Shown here piece after piece: positions 1 to 9,954 of a stretch of 40,030 bases of DNA (positions within the stretch are counted from its first letter, which is position 1; the number at the start of each line of letters is the position of its first letter). Source of the DNA: Candidatus Daviesbacteria bacterium RIFCSPHIGHO2_02_FULL_43_12. Its GTDB lineage: Bacteria > Patescibacteriota > Microgenomatia > Daviesbacterales > UBA10151. The translations under genes and the position numbers were made by a program. Below the pieces are notes generated by a model. It did not search any database. It was not told where the DNA came from and saw nothing but the letters and a program-made list of their open reading frames with translations. The stretch lies in assembly GCA_001776775.1 (NCBI GenBank), contig MFDD01000001.1, positions 1,804 through 41,833 on the forward strand, read 5' to 3'.

Positions 1-1
1 C

Positions 2-3000
2 CATTTAAGGACTGAAGTAGATGACCTTGGGCGTCAGTTAACTCAGCTCGATACAGAAATAGCCGGAGCTGAAAGAGAGTATTATGACGCAGTAACTGCA
101 CTTGATCATAACAGCACTTTAGCAGCGTCTGAAAATATGCAATTGTTAAGGGAGAATAGATCAAGACTGGAAGAAGAACTAATCAAAGCTCAGCAGAGGT
201 CTAATGATAGATTAGGCATCGTTATTAGCGCGAGTACCCAAGCCGAGGCACAGCTAGGGCCAGCTCAAAATCCTCTTGCGGCGATCGTCAATGCGGTTAC
301 CGGAGGAGACAATAGAACTGCTGCCGAGCTAGCCGAGGATGCGACCAGAGTTGCTCGTGAGTCAGTTGACAATACGGTGGTCCGGGAGGAAGTAACTTCG
401 GCTCGTTTGGCAGCTCAGGCAACAGAGGACCGGGCTGAAGCGGCAGCCTTAACTACCCAGGCAGATGACCTTGCTAGTGGGTCGTCCGGACATGCTGAAC
501 TAAATCGTCTTCTTTCAGAGGAAACGCAGCTAGACCAGAAAATAGCAGAAGCCTCGGCTAAGCTGCAGGCTGCCCAAAAACGGCTTGGCATTGATCACAG
601 TTATGAGAACGACAAACTGGTATCTGATTTAAGAGCAGAAGTAGCAGCACTAGAAAAAGCAAAAACAACACTGAATGAACAACTTGCCAAACTTGAGAAA
701 GAAGTGGGTGATGCTGATATTGCCAGAGCGCGCCAGACTGCCACTGTTGTTGCTAACCCGGGAGCCGGATCAGCCGTAACGCTAGGTCCTAATGCAGAGA
801 CACCAACTTCGGGTACCCAAGCTATACCAGATAGGCCAGTAGCAGTACCAACCGCGGTCGATAATGCCGCCAGAGAGGCCGAGCTGCGGGCTCAGGCCAG
901 GGTAAGGGATGAAGCCGCCCGTCAAGCCGAGCAACAAGCTGCCGAGGCAGCCCAAGGGGCAGAACAGTTGGCCAGACAACCAGAAGTCGTTGCTGCTATT
1001 CCAGTTAGTCCTGCCGCCGCTACCCCGCCCAAGAAAAGTTTCCTAACCAAGATTACAGAGGCGATCATTGGTAAACCAACTGAGTATGCAGTCGAAAGAG
1101 AGGTCCAGGCTGATGGTCAAACATTACTAAAGGTCTCCTTTATTAATGGCAGATCCGGTAAGCTACAATCCTTTCCTATTGCAGTTGAAGGCTGGTTTAA
1201 CCCTGACGAATCTCAGGTACAGTCAATCTTGAAAAACCTTAACAAAAGCGAGATATCTAATGCAAAAAAGGCCGAGTTTGAGCAGGCCTTACGCCAACTA
1301 AAACCTCCATATGCTGATAAAATAGATCAGCTGGTGGCAATCCTTGAGGATGGAGCTACAAGTAAGGATAAAAAGATCCTGGATACGGTGAGAAAGGATC
1401 TAGCTAAACTAAGAAGAGCAAATGACATACCCACTGTTTTAGATAATACGATACTTGACAGGGCTAGCCAGGCAGCGGGGATAATAGATCTTCCCGGCGA
1501 TTTACCTCCAAAATTACATGCTGTTATTGTTAGCTTAAAGGATCAGGCAGCAGTAGAGCGGATTCCTTTAGCCGGGGTAAAGCCGGCACTTCAGGAGGTT
1601 GCGTCAGTAGCCGAAGAGGTAGCGGGAGCTGCCAAGGCCAGGTCACAGCAGTTAAAAGTCAGAGAAAATGCCCTCAGTCAGGTCCGTAAACTACATGACG
1701 AAGCCGATCAGGTGGTCGCCAAAAGAGCAGCGCTTGCAGGCAGCTCTGCCGATACCACGTCCTTGGGTCAGGCTGAAAAAAGACTTAGAGACAGGGCAGA
1801 TGAATTTGCTGCCAAGGCCCAGCAAGCCAAACAGGTGATTGACGAGATCGAACAACAACATCCGGGTGTAGTCCGGTCTGGCACATCAGCCGATAACCGC
1901 AGTCTGGCCAGACAATCAGCTGATGAATATGCTCTGGCTATTGCAGAAAGAGACAGGCTAGCAACTGTTCCTGTTTCCCAGGAAGTTTTTGACAATGCAA
2001 ATGCAGCTGTGGCACAGGCTAAAGCTCAAGCCGATCAGGCAGCAGCCCAGGTTGCCCAGGACAGCAAAAATCCCTTCCAAAAAGCCTGGGATGCAGTTTT
2101 TAATAGGGGCAAAGCTCCAGATGCACCCGCAACGGTAGTAGATAGTGCTACTACTCACCCGGTTACACCAGTTGTTAAAACAGCCAAGCTCTCCAAGGAA
2201 GAGCTTCGAGCTCAGGCCCAAAATGCCGAAGCCGAATTGGCAGCTGCTGATTCTAAATACACAGAAGCTTATCAAGCCGCTGAGAAGAGTCGGTCTGAGC
2301 TAGCTGTTGCCTACGCTGACTATAGTGAGATTAAAGTTCAAGGAGGTGTAGTACCTCCGGATATTGATAATAGGTATCAGTCAGCTAGTAGTAACTATGC
2401 GTTAGCTTCACAGAGATTAGACTCCGCAATAGATTCAGCTAACAAAGCTGTTCAGGTAGCCCAGGCAGCTAACCAGGCATTGGCCGATGCTGAAAAAAAT
2501 CCCTTCCAAAAAGCCTGGGAATCGGTCTTTGGCAAAAAACCGCCTGCAAATGGCACTACTCCTGTAAATGTCGCACCTAAGCCAGCCGCCCAAGTTGCCC
2601 AGACAGTGGACCAACAGACCTCAAAAATCTCGGTTACTTTGGGAACTACCAGAGTCCAAGGTGACTTAAAAATCAGTGACCCTGCCCTAGCAGCTACTCC
2701 TCCAGTCACGATAGATGGGATGGGTCTTAAATTTAAGGGTCAAGATGCCTGGCATCAGGGTAAATATAGTGTGGCCTTGACTGATGGAGTATCTGGCGCA
2801 ACAGATGAACAAGGAACGGTTATATTAGCTCAGGATACAGCCAGATTTGCAACAAATCTGCTGGATCGGGCTGTCGCAGATTTTAATCAACATGGAGACT
2901 TAGGCCAGTCGATAGCTTTTATAAACGAAGAGGTCAAACGGTATGAAGCTGGAGTAGCCTCTCGGGGGGCAAGTGTGGCTACGACCTTGAGCGCAGCAGG

Positions 3001-5818
3001 GCAGTTTGGGGACAAGCTGGTGACTATCAGGGTAGGAGATTCTCCGATGAGCTTGGTTCGAGGAAACCAGGTGGTGGAATTAAGCCCAGCATTAGAGCAG
3101 CCCAAGGGTTTCTTTGGTAAGTTGCTCTCTTGGGGTAAAGACGAATCTGAATATCAACTTCTAGGTCCCAAGATCACCAGTAATCCAAAACAAATAGGTA
3201 GATCAGTGTCTAATCCCAGAATAGATGTATATCAGTTACAGGAAGGAGATAAAATCATTATTAGATCAGATGGAGCAGATAGTTTAGGCATTGGTCATGT
3301 GGCTATTGGAGCTAGTGATGCAGCCGATTTTCAGGCTAAGGCAGGTGCGGTGGTAGGAGGTTTTCGGCTCAATGCAGATGGAACGGCTGTGTCAGGCATA
3401 CCAGACGACGCTTCTTTTATCGGGATGTTTATAGGCAAAACCCAGACAGGAGACGTGACGCAGCAAATAGCAGGACAGATTAAGCCAGAAAATATTAGAG
3501 TCAGAAACATTAACAACAGCCCTACTCAAAATCCTATCCAAAAGTTTATCGCTGCTAAGCCTGCAAAACTGGCTGATGATGCAGTAGTGATTGGTCAGTC
3601 GGCAAATCTGGGGCTTTCTAAAGACAATAACCTATCTAAGTATCTTATAACCTCGCAAGATAGTGCTGCTACTGGGCGCTATAGTGCAGTCATCACTGAT
3701 GGGGCAGGGTCTGGGCTGGATTCGACTGACTATGGAACAAGGGAGCTTAGTCGTAAAGCTGCCGTGGAAGCTAGGAATATTGCCGACCAGGTTTACCTGG
3801 ATGCTCGTTCGGCTGACGACGCAGCTAATCTACTTTCAGACAGACTCTATAATATGTCAGCTCAAGCCGGAATATTAGGGAACCAGACCACCATCATGAC
3901 GGCGATGGTCGTTGATGGAAAACTGGTTGCCGGTAGCTTTGGTGATTCACACCTTTATATAGTCAGAGGTGGTAAAGTCATATCTTTGACAGATAGGCTT
4001 AAGACAACGCATTTCGGACAAGAAGTTGCTCCGCCCAAAGTTATCATAGAACCCCTCCAAATGGGAGATAAAGTCTTTATTTCCTCCGATGGCTTTCCTC
4101 TAGTACGAAACTATGAAAAAATAATGCGTCAGGCAGAGTCTGCTGACGAGTTTACACTTGCTTTGCAAAATCAGCTTAGTCAGGACTTAAAAGCTTTTAG
4201 TAATGCTACTAAGACAGATGATGTTGTCGCAACCCCTATTTTTTACGGAAAACCGAGTCTTTCCCTGTCTGACCGTCTGTCAAAGTTGTTTTCACCTATT
4301 AATTCCAAACTACCAGATTACAAAATTGTAAGGTATGTTCCTTTGGAGGTGGATCTAGGCAATATTGTAGGAGGCTTTGAAGTGATGAGTAATGCTCTAG
4401 CGAACGGTTCACAAGTTGTGGTTTTGACCAGTAATCGCCAGGGAGTTTTGCAGAGTATATTATTGCCTCGTAAATTCAGAGATTTCACCGAGAATGATGT
4501 AAGCGCTGTGCTTGATGAGTTGAGACAAAAGGATGTTGATGACAAAGTTGTAACGGCAATTGGAAAAAAGCTTAGCCTGGATGTCAGAGAGAACCAAGGG
4601 TATATAGAGGCTCCCTTTATTGATATTAACGTACTACCCATGATAACAGGTTATAGACCCTCTACACCAGTTCCTCATGTCACCAGGAATGCTCAGGTCA
4701 CAGCTTTAGATGTAGTAGATCCAAGCTTGCAGCCTCGTGAGCCAGTCCTGGTTCGTGGTATTACGTCCGAAACACCAAGAACAAAACCTCTTTTCAGTGA
4801 GAAAGTTACAGCAGTCCCTGCTTCCGGGTACAAGATGGCCAGCAAGATCTATAAGCTGGCTGACCAGTTTGGCGGAGATCAAATTCCAGCAGAGGAGATC
4901 AAAAAAGAGCTGGAGACCACAGATGTTATTAGTCCACAAGGGTTTCAGGTCAAAGATAAGGTGGTCCTGACTACAGGCGAAAACGGGGCCTTAACAGCTG
5001 CCATCCCGGTCGGTAGGTACGCACTGTCAGTACATCCGGTGCCCGGGATAGAATTTTTGGGAATCCCCGAGCAGGTGATCATCACTCCCAAGCAGGGTTT
5101 GAAAATATTTGTCGGAGTGAATAAATTTGATATTAGTCAATCCGCGAAAATATCCGCTGTCGCAGGGATTCCCACCAATGATGGCAAGCTGACGATTCAG
5201 CTATTTTCAGACCAAAATCGCAATGGCAAGCGTGATTCTGGTGAGCAGTTATTAAAATGGGCAGGAGTCACCTTTCTCGCCGACCAGCAATATGCCTTTA
5301 AGGAGATTAAGCTGCTTAGTGGTTGGAACTTGATCGGCTTTTCGGGTTTACCGGAAGGCATGACCAAGGCTTCGGAGGTGATCCAATCGATCAATAGTGG
5401 AGGTGGACAGGCAACTACAATTTCCCGATTGGTTAGTGGCAAGTGGCAAGAATATATCTCTCGGGGTAACGAAGTTTTTGGTAAGGATTTTAAAATCGAA
5501 AGTGGCCAGGGGTATTTCATCAGAAGCCAGGCAAAATCCACCTGGACTATCAAAGCCAAGCCCTCAGAGGAAACCAAGGTTAGTATCAAACCTGGATGGA
5601 ATGTTATCTCTGCTCCTGCGAGTGGTCAAGCCGGAGTAGATACACTCCTGGATCCCCAAGTCGAAAAAGACTCCCTGGTGGAAAGATTTGATTCTGGTCT
5701 GTGGGAGGCCTATCTTCGCCTCAGCAAAGACATCTATGGTAATGAATTTAGCCTGGAGCCTTTTAAAGGGTATCTGATATGGTCCAGAGCTCCTTATGCA
5801 ATACAATTTAAACAATGA
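2..5818 (+). CDS. Very large coiled-coil protein with two PP2C-like phosphatase domains and a C-terminal pair of GWN(L/V)I-type repeats; 5' end lies upstream of the window
   Basis: The frame of ORF 137..5818 stays open back to base 2 (HLRTEVDDLGRQLTQLDTEIAGAE...). PP2C-like motif sets: VALTDGVSGATDEQ / VGDSPMSLVRG / RSDGADSLG / DDASFIGMFIGK and VITDGAGSGLDSTDYG / FGDSHLYIVRGG / SSDGFPLV / DDVVATPIFYG. Ala/Gln/Glu-rich coiled-coil N-terminal half. Confidence 0.85.
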   Translation, partial: HLRTEVDDLGRQLTQLDTEIAGAEREYYDAVTALDHNSTLAASENMQLLRENRSRLEEELIKAQQRSNDRLGIVISASTQAEAQLGPAQNPLAAIVNAVTGGDNRTAAELAEDATRVARESVDNTVVREEVTSARLAAQATEDRAEAAALTTQADDLASGSSGHAELNRLLSEETQLDQKIAEASAKLQAAQKRLGIDHSYENDKLVSDLRAEVAALEKAKTTLNEQLAKLEKEVGDADIARARQTATVVANPGAGSAVTLGPNAETPTSGTQAIPDRPVAVPTAVDNAAREAELRAQARVRDEAARQAEQQAAEAAQGAEQLARQPEVVAAIPVSPAAATPPKKSFLTKITEAIIGKPTEYAVEREVQADGQTLLKVSFINGRSGKLQSFPIAVEGWFNPDESQVQSILKNLNKSEISNAKKAEFEQALRQLKPPYADKIDQLVAILEDGATSKDKKILDTVRKDLAKLRRANDIPTVLDNTILDRASQAAGIIDLPGDLPPKLHAVIVSLKDQAAVERIPLAGVKPALQEVASVAEEVAGAAKARSQQLKVRENALSQVRKLHDEADQVVAKRAALAGSSADTTSLGQAEKRLRDRADEFAAKAQQAKQVIDEIEQQHPGVVRSGTSADNRSLARQSADEYALAIAERDRLATVPVSQEVFDNANAAVAQAKAQADQAAAQVAQDSKNPFQKAWDAVFNRGKAPDAPATVVDSATTHPVTPVVKTAKLSKEELRAQAQNAEAELAAADSKYTEAYQAAEKSRSELAVAYADYSEIKVQGGVVPPDIDNRYQSASSNYALASQRLDSAIDSANKAVQVAQAANQALADAEKNPFQKAWESVFGKKPPANGTTPVNVAPKPAAQVAQTVDQQTSKISVTLGTTRVQGDLKISDPALAATPPVTIDGMGLKFKGQDAWHQGKYSVALTDGVSGATDEQGTVILAQDTARFATNLLDRAVADFNQHGDLGQSIAFINEEVKRYEAGVASRGASVATTLSAAGQFGDKLVTIRVGDSPMSLVRGNQVVELSPALEQPKGFFGKLLSWGKDESEYQLLGPKITSNPKQIGRSVSNPRIDVYQLQEGDKIIIRSDGADSLGIGHVAIGASDAADFQAKAGAVVGGFRLNADGTAVSGIPDDASFIGMFIGKTQTGDVTQQIAGQIKPENIRVRNINNSPTQNPIQKFIAAKPAKLADDAVVIGQSANLGLSKDNNLSKYLITSQDSAATGRYSAVITDGAGSGLDSTDYGTRELSRKAAVEARNIADQVYLDARSADDAANLLSDRLYNMSAQAGILGNQTTIMTAMVVDGKLVAGSFGDSHLYIVRGGKVISLTDRLKTTHFGQEVAPPKVIIEPLQMGDKVFISSDGFPLVRNYEKIMRQAESADEFTLALQNQLSQDLKAFSNATKTDDVVATPIFYGKPSLSLSDRLSKLFSPINSKLPDYKIVRYVPLEVDLGNIVGGFEVMSNALANGSQVVVLTSNRQGVLQSILLPRKFRDFTENDVSAVLDELRQKDVDDKVVTAIGKKLSLDVRENQGYIEAPFIDINVLPMITGYRPSTPVPHVTRNAQVTALDVVDPSLQPREPVLVRGITSETPRTKPLFSEKVTAVPASGYKMASKIYKLADQFGGDQIPAEEIKKELETTDVISPQGFQVKDKVVLTTGENGALTAAIPVGRYALSVHPVPGIEFLGIPEQVIITPKQGLKIFVGVNKFDISQSAKISAVAGIPTNDGKLTIQLFSDQNRNGKRDSGEQLLKWAGVTFLADQQYAFKEIKLLSGWNLIGFSGLPEGMTKASEVIQSINSGGGQATTISRLVSGKWQEYISRGNEVFGKDFKIESGQGYFIRSQAKSTWTIKAKPSEETKVSIKPGWNVISAPASGQAGVDTLLDPQVEKDSLVERFDSGLWEAYLRLSKDIYGNEFSLEPFKGYLIWSRAPYAIQFKQ

Positions 5819-6660
5819 TTAAGATTTTTGGAGCAATTATTATCGTAATCTTGATTCTGGGAGTCATCCTCGGGGTTAATTTATCCAGTCAAAAAACTAG
5901 CTACCGCTCTTTTGCCTCACCCAGCTTTGAACCCTTGGACGTCCGGATTAGTAACCAGACCGACAACTCCTTGTCAATTTCCTGGCTGACCAAAAATAAA
6001 ACAGTCGGTTTTATCGCTTACGGTACTACACCCGAGTTAGGGCAGGCTTATGCCGATGATCGGGACAAAGATGGACGAGCGGAGCGGTTGACGCATTATG
6101 TGACTTTAAAAAACCTGGATCCTCAAACGGAAATATATTTTCGGATTAGTTCGGGATCAGAGATTTTTGACCAGAAAGGCCAGCCTTTTCTGGTCAAAAC
6201 TGCTCCGACCTCGGGTACTACTCCGGAGGTAAGCTTGCCCTTGGCAGGGAGTGTGTCGGGTGCAGATCAAGACACTCTGATCTTTGCCCGGGTCGATTCG
6301 GGAAGCTTGATTTCCACTTATCCTAACTCTGGAGGAAGATGGGTCTTACCCTTAAACAACTCCCGGACGACTGACCTAAAAGCTTACCTTAAGCTTGGGG
6401 ACACCAGCCAAATTGCTCTGTTTGCTCAAACGAGTAACGGAACTACTCAGCAAAAGCTCATTCTTAAAAAAGCTCTTGAGGTGGTCAATCTCAATATTGT
6501 GCCAAATGCCACCCCGGAGGCAAGCTTCTTGGCAACCCTCACAGACCTGACTCTGTATGAGTCTCCAGCCACACAGATAACCGACCCCGAAGATTTGAAT
6601 AGAGATGGGCAGGTGAATATCTTTGATCGGATACTTAAATTACGGCAACTGCTTAAATGA
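5815..6660 (+). CDS. Membrane-anchored FN3-like protein with a C-terminal dockerin-like motif
   Basis: N-terminal TM (IFGAIIIVILILGVILGV); FN3/purple-acid-phosphatase-N-like segment (SLSISWLTKNKTVGFIAYGTTPELGQ...HYVTLKNLDPQTEIYFRI); C-terminal DLNRDGQVNIFDRILKLRQLL. Start codon overlaps the previous stop (ATGA). Confidence 0.8.
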   Translation: MIKIFGAIIIVILILGVILGVNLSSQKTSYRSFASPSFEPLDVRISNQTDNSLSISWLTKNKTVGFIAYGTTPELGQAYADDRDKDGRAERLTHYVTLKNLDPQTEIYFRISSGSEIFDQKGQPFLVKTAPTSGTTPEVSLPLAGSVSGADQDTLIFARVDSGSLISTYPNSGGRWVLPLNNSRTTDLKAYLKLGDTSQIALFAQTSNGTTQQKLILKKALEVVNLNIVPNATPEASFLATLTDLTLYESPATQITDPEDLNRDGQVNIFDRILKLRQLLK

Positions 6661-6673
6661 GCCTGTCTTTAGT

Positions 6674-9013
6674 CTAGGGAGTGATAGCTTTAGGGAGATC
6701 TTGGGTGTAGGTCGAAAAAGGGTCAGTAAAGGTAATATTTAGCTTTTCATCTTTCTTGGTTTGTCTGCTAACTACTGATCTTTGTTCCAGATTACTCAGG
6801 ACTAAATCCCTGCTGCCGTCAACTGATCCATCCAAAACCTCTACTGGTTTGATAAAGGCTTGTTTATCTCTTGTTGGTAGCAGGGTGAGCATAATCTTAT
6901 TCCAAATTGGGGCAGCTCCAGTGACTCCGGAGGTCAGCCTGGCGTCCATTGGCTGGCCATTATTATTGCCTACCCAGACTCCCACTGTTAAATTAGCCGT
7001 ATATCCAAAGGTCCAGTTATCCTTTTTATTATCTGTAGTTCCTGTTTTAACGGCCACATCGTCCTGTCCGTCAAGAACCAGTAATGATTTAGGACCAAAG
7101 GCTGGGGTACGGGCCTTATTATCCTTTAAGATATCGGTAATCATATAGGCTATTCCTGGGTTTAAGACTTGGATCCCTGCGTCACCTTGGGTGTTGTCTT
7201 CCAAAACATTACCTTGGGCATCGGTAATTTTTAAGATAGGAGTCGGGTAATGTTTGACACCCATTTGGGAGAAGGTTGAATAGACAGTCATCATATCAAT
7301 TAGCCTCACCTCTCCTGCTCCGAGAGTCAGAGACAGTCCGTAGCGGTCTTGGTCATTGAAAGTGGTTATCCCCATATCTCTGGCAGTTTGCAGCATACTT
7401 GGTAATCCCACAATCGCCAGAGCCTTGACTGCTGGCAGATTATACGAAGACCCCAGCGCAGTACGGATAGTCACTGCTCCATGAAAGGTGCCATCATAGT
7501 TGACCGGTGCATAGACATTTACTCCATCTTTGAAGCTGGTTGGAGTATCCAGCATAATCGTACCGGGACCTAAACCAGCCTTAAAAGCGGCGGCATAAGT
7601 GATTGGTTTAATCGATGATCCGGGTTGGCGTAAAGCAACTGCGACATTAAAGTTACCGCCCCGAGGGTCGTAGTAATCGTGTGATCCGACCATTGCTAAT
7701 ATTTGGCCGCTGCGGGGATCAGTGACCATCGCCGCGCCGTTTGTGACATTGAGGTTAGCTATTTTGGCTACCTCCTCACTAACGATATTTTCTACCTTGG
7801 TTTGGGTGTCCAGGTCAAGAGTCGTAATCACTCGTAACCCTCCTTGGGTTAGGTACCGGGCCCCATATTTTTCTTCTAAGAAACTTCGGACATACATCAC
7901 AAAATGAGGAGCTAAAAGAGACGGTCGGTAGGGTTTGATAACGATCTCTTCGGCAGCAGCGGCGTTAGCTTGTTCCTCAGTAATATATCCGTCCTCCACC
8001 ATCCGGCGCAAAACATCCTGTTGTCTCTTTTTACCCAGTTCTGGATTTGGGCCATACGGAGAGTAAGCAGTGGGAGAAGCAGTTAACCCTGCCAAATATG
8101 CAGCCTCACCCAACTCCAAGTCTTTGGCTTTTTTACCAAGATATGTTTCACTAGCTGCTTCAACGCCAATGTTGACTCCACCATAAGGGATTTCGTTAAT
8201 ATACATGGCCAGGATGTCATCTTTGGAAAATATCTGTTCAGTCCAGAAAGAGAGCAGTACCTCTTGGATCTTTCTCTTCCAAGTCCGATCCTGAGTCAAA
8301 AAGATATTCCGCACCAACTGTTGGGTCAGCGTTGAACCTCCTTGTAAGCTATTGTGTTGAAGGTTGGAAACCAGGGCCCGGCCCACGCCAAAGAGGTCAA
8401 TTCCCGGATGAGAATAAAAGTTTTTATCTTCAATCGCAATGGTGGCATTTAATAGATCAGGAGACACATCCGAGAGCTTGATCAGCTGGCGGTTTTTTCC
8501 TTCGTAAAGCCGATAAAGCAATTTGCCATTGCGATCGTAAAATTCATTGGTTAAAGGGTTAATCGGTTCGCGCAGTCTGTTTGGGTTGGGAAGATCATGA
8601 ACCAGCAGTACCAAAACATATGAATACCAGAAAAATAGTACGGAAACGACGATAACCGCCACTCCAATCCGCAGAGGTTTGGGAAAGATAAAATCCAAAA
8701 ACCGCAGGACTTTGCTTATATAAAACGGCAGAAAGGGTTGAGTTCGAGGCCGGCCTCTTTTTTTGGCAAAGGGATTAGGCATGGTAACCTCCAATTTTAC
8801 TCCCCGGACTTTGCTAACCAGCCAAACCAATCCCTGGGCCAGGTATAAAAAGGGGAGTCCGATCATAATGGGAATAGTTTTGAAGCCAGTCCAAACCCAG
8901 CGTAAAAGTGTAAATTCAATCTGCCCGATTTTTACTAAGGCCCACAACAATACTATCAGCGGGGCGAATATTATAGGTGGTTTTCTATTATTGCTTTCCT
9001 GATTCCTGGCCAT
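6674..9013 (-). CDS. Penicillin-binding protein 1A-type bifunctional transglycosylase/transpeptidase
   Basis: GT51 motifs (AIEDKNFYSHPGID, GGSTLTQQLVRN) and transpeptidase motifs (RQPGSSIKPITY, KTGTTDNKKDNWTFGY). Confidence 0.95.
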   Translation of the reverse strand: MARNQESNNRKPPIIFAPLIVLLWALVKIGQIEFTLLRWVWTGFKTIPIMIGLPFLYLAQGLVWLVSKVRGVKLEVTMPNPFAKKRGRPRTQPFLPFYISKVLRFLDFIFPKPLRIGVAVIVVSVLFFWYSYVLVLLVHDLPNPNRLREPINPLTNEFYDRNGKLLYRLYEGKNRQLIKLSDVSPDLLNATIAIEDKNFYSHPGIDLFGVGRALVSNLQHNSLQGGSTLTQQLVRNIFLTQDRTWKRKIQEVLLSFWTEQIFSKDDILAMYINEIPYGGVNIGVEAASETYLGKKAKDLELGEAAYLAGLTASPTAYSPYGPNPELGKKRQQDVLRRMVEDGYITEEQANAAAAEEIVIKPYRPSLLAPHFVMYVRSFLEEKYGARYLTQGGLRVITTLDLDTQTKVENIVSEEVAKIANLNVTNGAAMVTDPRSGQILAMVGSHDYYDPRGGNFNVAVALRQPGSSIKPITYAAAFKAGLGPGTIMLDTPTSFKDGVNVYAPVNYDGTFHGAVTIRTALGSSYNLPAVKALAIVGLPSMLQTARDMGITTFNDQDRYGLSLTLGAGEVRLIDMMTVYSTFSQMGVKHYPTPILKITDAQGNVLEDNTQGDAGIQVLNPGIAYMITDILKDNKARTPAFGPKSLLVLDGQDDVAVKTGTTDNKKDNWTFGYTANLTVGVWVGNNNGQPMDARLTSGVTGAAPIWNKIMLTLLPTRDKQAFIKPVEVLDGSVDGSRDLVLSNLEQRSVVSRQTKKDEKLNITFTDPFSTYTQDLPKAITP

Positions 9014-9234
9014 TGCTTTGGTTTTTTCCTAATCTGGTACTAAAAAACCATGGTGCGTCTTTTGGGCGAACCATCTTAATCCCAACTATGGGATGGCGTA
9101 TTCTATCAATTCAGGGGGTATTAAGGCAAGTGTATTGTAAAGGTCTTCAAAAAGAAACTATCTACTTATGTATCAAAGATAGTCAATATTTAGACCTAGA
9201 ATAGAGCGAATGATTTTCCCAGATTTTGAGGCTG

Positions 9235-9663
9235 TTAAAGTTTTAGGTCTGCTAAGGCTACGATCTTTACCTCTTTAAAATTCTTTAGTTTTTGATCATT
9301 GGTTAAAAAGGCCTCGGCTTTAGCAACGATAGCTGTCGCAAGTTGCAGCGAATCGATGATCCGGATATTTGATTCTCGTCTAAACCTGGCAGCTAGAAGC
9401 GCTATCTCTTGGGAAATATCGAAAATCCTTAAATTAGGTATTGATAAAAAACTCTCCTGCAAACTAGCGAGCTCCTTGTCAGAAGCTTTCGTTGAGAGCA
9501 GCTCGGTTATAGTTACAGTACTGGTAGAGAGTGCAATATTTTGATCAGCAAAGGCGCCTAGTAAAGCTGAGGCAGCAGAGTTAAAAGGAGATTGAGGATC
9601 TAGAAAGTAGATAAAAATATTGGTATCAATGCAGATAGATTTTAAATCAACTAGTTTTTTCAA
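9235..9663 (-). CDS. PIN-domain ribonuclease toxin (VapC-like)
   Basis: CIDTNIFIYFL N-terminus, ITELLS, RIIDSLQLATAI, FLTNDQKLK; overlaps the upstream antitoxin gene by 17 bp. Confidence 0.88.
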   Translation of the reverse strand: MKKLVDLKSICIDTNIFIYFLDPQSPFNSAASALLGAFADQNIALSTSTVTITELLSTKASDKELASLQESFLSIPNLRIFDISQEIALLAARFRRESNIRIIDSLQLATAIVAKAEAFLTNDQKLKNFKEVKIVALADLKL

Positions 9664-9907
9664 AGGATTTTAACCTTTCTTCCTCTTCGTTCCTGCCCCT
9701 TTCTAACTTTTCGATCGGGTTTTTCCAGCTACTCATCATCCCGGACATTTTCTCCACCCAATCGCTGGAGTTTACTTTCACTAGATAGGTATCAGCGTCA
9801 ACTCGTTTGATATTAACCGTATTGCCAGGTATCAGGTTTTTGGAATGAGCCCGAAGTTTTTTAGGAATGACTATTTGGTATTTAGGACTGATGGTAACTT
9901 GTTCCAT
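9647..9907 (-). CDS. AbrB/SpoVT-type antitoxin (VapB-like)
   Basis: VTISPKYQIVIPKKLRAHSKNLIPGNTVNIKRV swapped-hairpin motif; directly upstream of and overlapping the PIN gene. Confidence 0.88.
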   Translation of the reverse strand: MEQVTISPKYQIVIPKKLRAHSKNLIPGNTVNIKRVDADTYLVKVNSSDWVEKMSGMMSSWKNPIEKLERGRNEEEERLKSFEKTS

Positions 9908-9945
9908 ACGTTAAACATTTTACCACATTTCGTTTAACGTTTCAA
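9908..9945 (-). promoter_or_regulatory. vapBC promoter with inverted-repeat operator
   Basis: Minus strand TTGAAA-N17-TAAAAT-N9-ATG. Perfect 8-bp inverted repeat CGTTAAAC (9932-9939, read on minus) / GTTTAACG (9909-9916, read on minus) bracketing the -10. Confidence 0.65.
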
Positions 9946-9954
9946 GATATTAAT

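Noticed and set aside
782-5815. Numerous 60-130 aa ORFs opposite to or out of frame with the giant CDS
   Set aside because: Shadow ORFs of a long, biased coding sequence; no independent motifs or promoters.
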